Assembly: GCA_021828935.1 (NCBI GenBank)
Contig: JAJZCU010000084.1
Span: 1 to 7,959, forward strand
Direction of reading: 5' to 3'
DNA from: Planctomycetota bacterium
GTDB taxonomy: Bacteria; Planctomycetota; Phycisphaerae; WQYP01
Length of the DNA: 7,959 nt
The notes beneath the pieces were generated by a model. That model did no database searches. It saw only the letters and a list, made by a program, of their open reading frames with translations, and was not told where the DNA came from. Shown in pieces: positions 4,915 through 7,959 of the stretch. Numbering within the stretch: the first letter of the stretch is position 1; the number at the start of each line of letters is the position of its first letter. The position numbers were made by a program, and so were the translations under genes.

Positions 4915-6199
4915 CGTGCGCCGCAGCCGCAGCCCATTTTGCGGCCTTCGGCGGATTCTTCGCCACCCCAAGGCCATAATGGTACATGATGGCCAACCCG
5001 ACCATCGCGTTCCTGCTGCCCGCCGCAGCCCCTTTTCGATACCATTTCATGGCTTTGGCGTAGTCCACCGGCACGCCCTGGCCGACGCGGTACAGATCGC
5101 CGATTGTAGCCATCGCGCCTCCGCTGCCCGCCGTAGCCCCTTTGTGATACCATTTCATGGCCTTCGCATAATCCACCGGGACGCCTTGGCCGTGGTCGTA
5201 CAAAAGGCCGATGCCAAACATCGCGTCCCTGTTGCCCGCCGCAGCCCCTTTGTGGAACCATTTCATCGCCTTGGCGTAGTCCACCGGCACGCCTTGGCCG
5301 ACGCGGTACAGAGCGCCGATTGTAGCCATCGCGCCTCCGCTGCCCGCCGCAGCCCCTTTGTGGAACCATTTCACGGCCTTCGCATAATCCACCGGGACGC
5401 CTTGACCGAGGTCGTACAGAATGCCGATCTCGCGCATCGCGTTCCCGTCGCCCGCTGCGGCACCTTTGCGGAACCATTTCATGGCCTTGGCGTAATTCAC
5501 TGGCACGCCCTGGCCGTTTTTGTACAGAAAGGCGAGGTCATCCATCGCGTTCCCGTCGCCCGCTGCGGCACCTTTGCGGAACCATTTCATGGCCTTGGCG
5601 TAATTCACCGGCACGCCGTGGCCGTTTTTGTACAGAAAGGCGAGGTCATCCATCGCGATCCCGTTGCCCGCTGCGGCCCCTTCGCGATACCATTTCATGG
5701 CCTTGGCGTAGTTGACTGTGACGCCTCGGCCGCGATCGTACAGGAGGCCGACTTCACACATCGCGAAGCCGTTGCCCGCTGCGGCCCCTTCGCGATACCA
5801 TTTCATGGCCTTCGCGTAATTGACTGTGACGCCTTGGCCCGTAGCGTACAGCCCGCCGACTTCACACATCGCGTCCCCGCTGCCTGCTGCGGCGCTGCGC
5901 TGAAAATCGGCCAGCGCCCGGCGGTAGTGGCCGACGATTTCCGCAACGATACCGCGCACCAGGGCGCTACGGCCGCGCATATCGCGCACGGACTGGCGGC
6001 GTGCAATGGCCTTGCCAGGTCGTCCCGGCGGAATTGCGGCACGCACGGTCGGCGCTGGCTGTGGATGCAACGCCACCGGTAACAGCCGCACTGTGACGGC
6101 CAGCGGCAGCACAACGGCCGCGCCCACGAGCCAAGGCATACGGCCGCGGTTAGCGCGGCCGGGCGCATCGCCGAGGCGGGGGGTAGTGTTTGCAGCCAT
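4901..6199 (-). CDS. Sel1-repeat protein A, exported or membrane-anchored
   Basis: A 432-residue protein with a clean plan: 108 residues, then exactly nine 36-residue Sel1 units (TPR-like helix pairs, consensus AMxxIGxLYxxGxGVPVDYAKAMKWYxKGAAAGSG). The ninth unit (VAKNPPKAAKWAAAAAHAPRP) is a degenerate C-terminal cap. Residues about 22-45 are hydrophobic after a basic start, so the protein is exported or anchored with the repeats outside the cytoplasm; no clear signal peptidase site is seen. Residues 91-108 are a half-unit. Family knowledge: Sel1 arrays are protein-binding scaffolds without enzymatic activity. The ATG at 6199 is chosen over the longer frame from 6331 because GAAAGGATG precedes it (AAGGA, 7 bases away). 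The same leader precedes paralogue B, and the longer frame would run into gene B. It lies 43 bp after gene B and is probably cotranscribed. Long frames on the opposite strand are artefacts of the repeat. Confidence 0.9.
   Translation of the reverse strand: MAANTTPRLGDAPGRANRGRMPWLVGAAVVLPLAVTVRLLPVALHPQPAPTVRAAIPPGRPGKAIARRQSVRDMRGRSALVRGIVAEIVGHYRRALADFQRSAAAGSGDAMCEVGGLYATGQGVTVNYAKAMKWYREGAAAGNGFAMCEVGLLYDRGRGVTVNYAKAMKWYREGAAAGNGIAMDDLAFLYKNGHGVPVNYAKAMKWFRKGAAAGDGNAMDDLAFLYKNGQGVPVNYAKAMKWFRKGAAAGDGNAMREIGILYDLGQGVPVDYAKAVKWFHKGAAAGSGGAMATIGALYRVGQGVPVDYAKAMKWFHKGAAAGNRDAMFGIGLLYDHGQGVPVDYAKAMKWYHKGATAGSGGAMATIGDLYRVGQGVPVDYAKAMKWYRKGAAAGSRNAMVGLAIMYHYGLGVAKNPPKAAKWAAAAAHAPRP
4904..5875 (-). 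repeat. Nine tandem 108 bp Sel1 units of gene A
   Basis: The unit boundaries fall exactly every 108 bp from 5875 down to 4904, with no indels. Units 3 (5659-5552) and 4 (5551-5444) differ at only 3 of 108 bases. Units 5-6 (5443-5228) and 7-8 (5227-5012) form a 216 bp higher-order repeat with about 23 differences by hand count. Unit 9 is the divergent cap. Confidence 0.9.
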
Positions 6200-6206
6200 C
6201 GCCTCA

Positions 6207-6211
6207 TCCTT
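6207..6211 (-). promoter_or_regulatory. Ribosome binding site of Sel1 gene A
   Basis: AAGGA on the minus strand, 7 bases before the ATG at 6199. It sits in a leader block (6195-6240) that matches the leader of gene B (7447-7492) at about 41 of 46 positions. This conservation fixes the start. Confidence 0.7.
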
Positions 6212-6242
6212 TCGATCAATATGGTCCAGCCGCAGCAGTAAC

Positions 6243-7451
6243 TTACCGATGCGGTGCCTTGTCCGCGGCCGCGGACCATTCCGCGGCCTTGCGCGGATTT
6301 TTCGCGACGCCAAGCCCCACGCTGTACGCAAAGGAAAGCCCTTGCATCGCGAGCTTGCTGCCCGCTGCGGCGCCCTTGCGATACCATTTCACGGCCTTGG
6401 CGTGGTCGCCCGGCGCGCCCCCTAAATCGTACATCGCGGCGATGCTGACCATCGCGGTTCTGCTGCCAGCCGCAGCCCCTCTGCGATACCATTGCATTTC
6501 CTTCGCGTTATCCACCGGCACGCCAAAGCCGCCCGCGTACAGATCGCCGACCGCGGCCATCGCTTCCCCGCTGCCCGCAGCGGCGCCTTTGCGGAACCAT
6601 TTCATGGCCTTGGCGTAGTCCTGCGGAACGCTTTGGCCGAATCTGTACAGAAAGCCGATGTCGGCCATCGCCCGCCCGCTGCCCGCAGCGGCGCCTTTGC
6701 GGAACCACTTCATGGCCTTGGCGTAGTCCCAGCGGTGTTCGAAAAATCGGCCGACGCCCACCATCGCCCTTCCGCTGCCTGCGGCAGCCCCCTTGCGGTA
6801 CCAATCCATTGCCTTGGCATGGTCCACCGGCACGCCCATGCCATTCTTGTACATTTGGCCGACACGGCACATGGCAACCCCGATTCCTGCCGCCGCCCCT
6901 TTGCGATACCATTTCATGGCCTTGGCGTAATTCACCGGCAAGCCTTGGCCGTTTTGGTACGAAGTGCCGATGCCACACATCGCTTCCCCGCTGCCCGCAG
7001 CGGCCCCTTTGCGGAACCATTTCACGGCCTTGGCGTAATCCACCGGAACGCCTTGGCCGTTCCGGTACAGAGAACCGATGTTAGACATCGCGAGCCCACT
7101 GCCCGCCGCGGCCCCCTTTCGATACCATTTCATTGCCCTGGCGTAGTCCACTGCTACACCCAGGCCACGCTGGTAGGACCAGCCGAGCCAAGCCATCCCG
7201 CGGCCGCTCCCCGCAGCCGCGCTGTGGCGAAAATCGGCCAACGCCCTGCCATATTGGCCGGAGTTTTTTGCGGCCATACCGCGCGCAATGGTCGCGGCCC
7301 CCGGCGGGGGCTGCGGAGGCGACGCCCGCACCGCAAGCGGCGATGCCCCAACCGCCAGTAACATAACAATCGCGCCTGCGAGCCAAGGCACAGGTCCGCG
7401 GCTAGCGCGGCCGGGCGCATCGCCGAAACGGGGGGTAACATTTGCAACCAT
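6243..7451 (-). CDS. Sel1-repeat protein B, exported
   Basis: A 402-residue paralogue of protein A. Its opening, M-A/V-AN-x-TPR-x-GDAPGRA-x-RG, is nearly the same as in A. A hydrophobic segment at about 22-41 (PWLAGAIVMLLAVGASPLAV) then leads to a plausible signal peptidase site after A43 (VRA-S). A Pro-rich linker and a half-unit (QYGRALADFRHSAAAGSG) follow, then nine Sel1 units from residue 84. Units are 36 residues except unit 5, which has 32 and lacks the GVPV turn (12 bp in-frame deletion), and unit 8, which has 35. The last unit is the same cap type as in A (VAKNPRKAAEWSAAADKAPHR). The N-terminal region is 25 residues shorter than in A. The ATG at 7451 is chosen over the longer frame from 7532 because AAGGA lies 7 bases upstream within a leader shared with A. 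Likely role: an extracytoplasmic scaffold binding unknown partners. Confidence 0.9.
   Translation of the reverse strand: MVANVTPRFGDAPGRASRGPVPWLAGAIVMLLAVGASPLAVRASPPQPPPGAATIARGMAAKNSGQYGRALADFRHSAAAGSGRGMAWLGWSYQRGLGVAVDYARAMKWYRKGAAAGSGLAMSNIGSLYRNGQGVPVDYAKAVKWFRKGAAAGSGEAMCGIGTSYQNGQGLPVNYAKAMKWYRKGAAAGIGVAMCRVGQMYKNGMGVPVDHAKAMDWYRKGAAAGSGRAMVGVGRFFEHRWDYAKAMKWFRKGAAAGSGRAMADIGFLYRFGQSVPQDYAKAMKWFRKGAAAGSGEAMAAVGDLYAGGFGVPVDNAKEMQWYRRGAAAGSRTAMVSIAAMYDLGGAPGDHAKAVKWYRKGAAAGSKLAMQGLSFAYSVGLGVAKNPRKAAEWSAAADKAPHR
6246..7202 (-). repeat. Nine tandem Sel1 units of gene B
   Basis: Units of 108 bp run from 7202 leftward to the stop codon. Unit 5 (6770-6675) is 96 bp and unit 8 (6458-6354) is 105 bp; both losses keep the frame. 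No pair of neighbouring units is as alike as units 3 and 4 of gene A, so this array looks older or less recently homogenised. Confidence 0.85.
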
Positions 7452-7458
7452 CGCATCA

Positions 7459-7463
7459 TCCTT
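7459..7463 (-). promoter_or_regulatory. Ribosome binding site of Sel1 gene B
   Basis: AAGGA on the minus strand, 7 bases before the ATG at 7451, in the same context (GATCGAAAGGATG) as gene A. Confidence 0.7.
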
Positions 7464-7495
7464 TCGATCAACACGGTCCAGCCGCGGCAGTGGCT

Positions 7496-7671
7496 TCACT
7501 GCTGCGGCACCCGCGCCGCAGCCGCAGGCCATTTTGCGGCCTTCTGCGGATTTTTGCCACTGTGGTACGCAAGCGCCAGCAAACCAGCCATCGCACCCGC
7601 CGACAGCGGCAGATCCTCTTCCGATGCCACTCCACGGCCTTAGCGTAGCCGACCGGCACGCCTATGTCTAG
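7496..7671 (-). pseudogene. Frameshifted C-terminal remnant of a third Sel1 gene
   Basis: Reading leftward, one frame gives IGVPVGYAKAVEWHRK, the second half of a Sel1 unit. A second frame then gives AGAMAGLLALAYHSG and KNPQKAAKWPAAAARVPQQ with a TGA at 7498. This is the same C-terminal cap that ends proteins A and B. The switch occurs around 7585-7615 and needs indels in the GAAAGS segment. A TGA lies just upstream of the first frame and no start codon or signal region is present, so only the last one and a half units survive. It sits 44 bp before gene B, matching the 43 bp spacer between B and A, which marks it as the end of an ancestral third tandem copy. Confidence 0.8.
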
Positions 7672-7959
7672 TCATGGGGCTATGTGCGATGCCATGCCCG
7701 GCTGTGTGTGCTTTGACTATACCATTATGTCGGGCCGCCCACGCCCTTAAAATCGCCGAATTATTAACTGGCGCAATTGGCGGTACTGGGCGCCCGCAGC
7801 CAGCGGAAGTTTATAAGGTAAAACGCTGAGGCGCGGAGCGCGCTGAGATGACGTGGATTCCTGGAACAATGTTTCGGGGGCGCTGGGCCGAAGTTTCCGC
7901 AGCGGATTGCGGCGTTGGCACGAGGCTCCTTACCACGTAACCGGCGGCCCCTGACCCTC
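7672..7959. other. Intergenic region upstream of the Sel1 cluster
   Basis: No gene is seen. It contains repeat copy R4. A weak minus-strand promoter candidate is TTTTAA (7752-7747) with CATAAT (7729-7724) at 17 bp, overlapped by a second -10-like TATAGT (7721-7716). It could serve the Sel1 operon, but the evidence is thin. Confidence 0.35.
7809..7858 (+). repeat. Dispersed intergenic repeat copy R4 (short)
   Basis: GTTTATAAGGTAAAACGCTG then AGGCGCGGAGCG and CGCTGAGATGACG match the start and core of R2 and R3 in the same orientation. The match fades after about 7858; the GAGGGG and GGCCGCC blocks of the long copies are not clear here. Confidence 0.65.

Noticed and set aside
4904..5875. Regularly spaced repeats that could be mistaken for a CRISPR array
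   Set aside because: The 108 bp units are fully coding, with no alternation of a short invariant repeat and unique spacers. They encode Sel1 units.
4850..6082. Long plus-strand open frame (410 codons) opposite Sel1 gene A, and a similar one at 6492-7361 opposite gene B
   Set aside because: Both mirror the 108 bp Sel1 repeat and stay open because the GC-rich repeated codons avoid stops on the other strand. The minus-strand product is a textbook Sel1 protein with a Shine-Dalgarno and signal segment.
6261..6276. Perfect 16 bp palindrome GTCCGCGGCCGCGGAC
   Set aside because: It lies within the C-terminal codons of Sel1 gene B (Ser-Ala-Ala-Ala-Asp) and is explained by GC-rich alanine codons. No regulatory context is seen.

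Overview
The window is GC-rich bacterial DNA of about 8 kb. It has long intergenic gaps, a dispersed intergenic repeat and tandem paralogues. The FHA protein, the Sel1 repeat genes and the repeat style suggest Planctomycetota, perhaps Phycisphaerae. That is recall of family style, not a search result, and is held at low to moderate confidence. There is no rRNA, tRNA, CRISPR array or recognisable transposase.

Layout. (1) 137-1372, minus strand: a radical SAM protein with HemW hallmarks. (2) 1618-2166, plus strand: a small FHA phosphothreonine-binding protein with a disordered acidic tail, divergent from hemW across a 245 bp gap. (3) 2572-4290, plus strand: a compact two-gene module that looks like a type II toxin-antitoxin system. 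The first gene joins an XRE helix-turn-helix to an ImmA/IrrE zinc metallopeptidase domain and a C-terminal helix-turn-helix-like tail. The second is a PIN-like putative nuclease that starts on GTG inside the 3' end of the first gene. Upstream lies a good -10 box flanked by two matching inverted repeats whose centres are exactly 54 bp apart. (4) 4471-4828, minus strand: an unrecognised, probably frameshifted small gene with a break at a seven-base homopolymer. (5) 4901-7671, minus strand: a leftward row of Sel1-repeat genes. It holds two intact paralogues, each with an N-terminal hydrophobic segment and nine 36-residue units, and a frameshifted remnant of a third copy upstream.

A GC-rich repeat family with the core AAACGCTGAGGCGC occurs four times, always intergenic and always in the same orientation: near 56, 2307, 4316 and 7809. 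Two longer copies, of roughly 140-160 bp, bracket the toxin-antitoxin module as direct repeats. This suggests the module could be gained, lost or exchanged by recombination between them.

The most interesting parts are the module's ordered operator/promoter architecture, its repeat bracket, and the actively evolving Sel1 array, which includes two neighbouring 108 bp units differing at only 3 positions. Nothing here is clearly a wholly new system. The protease-containing antitoxin paired with a PIN toxin is the best candidate for a closer look.
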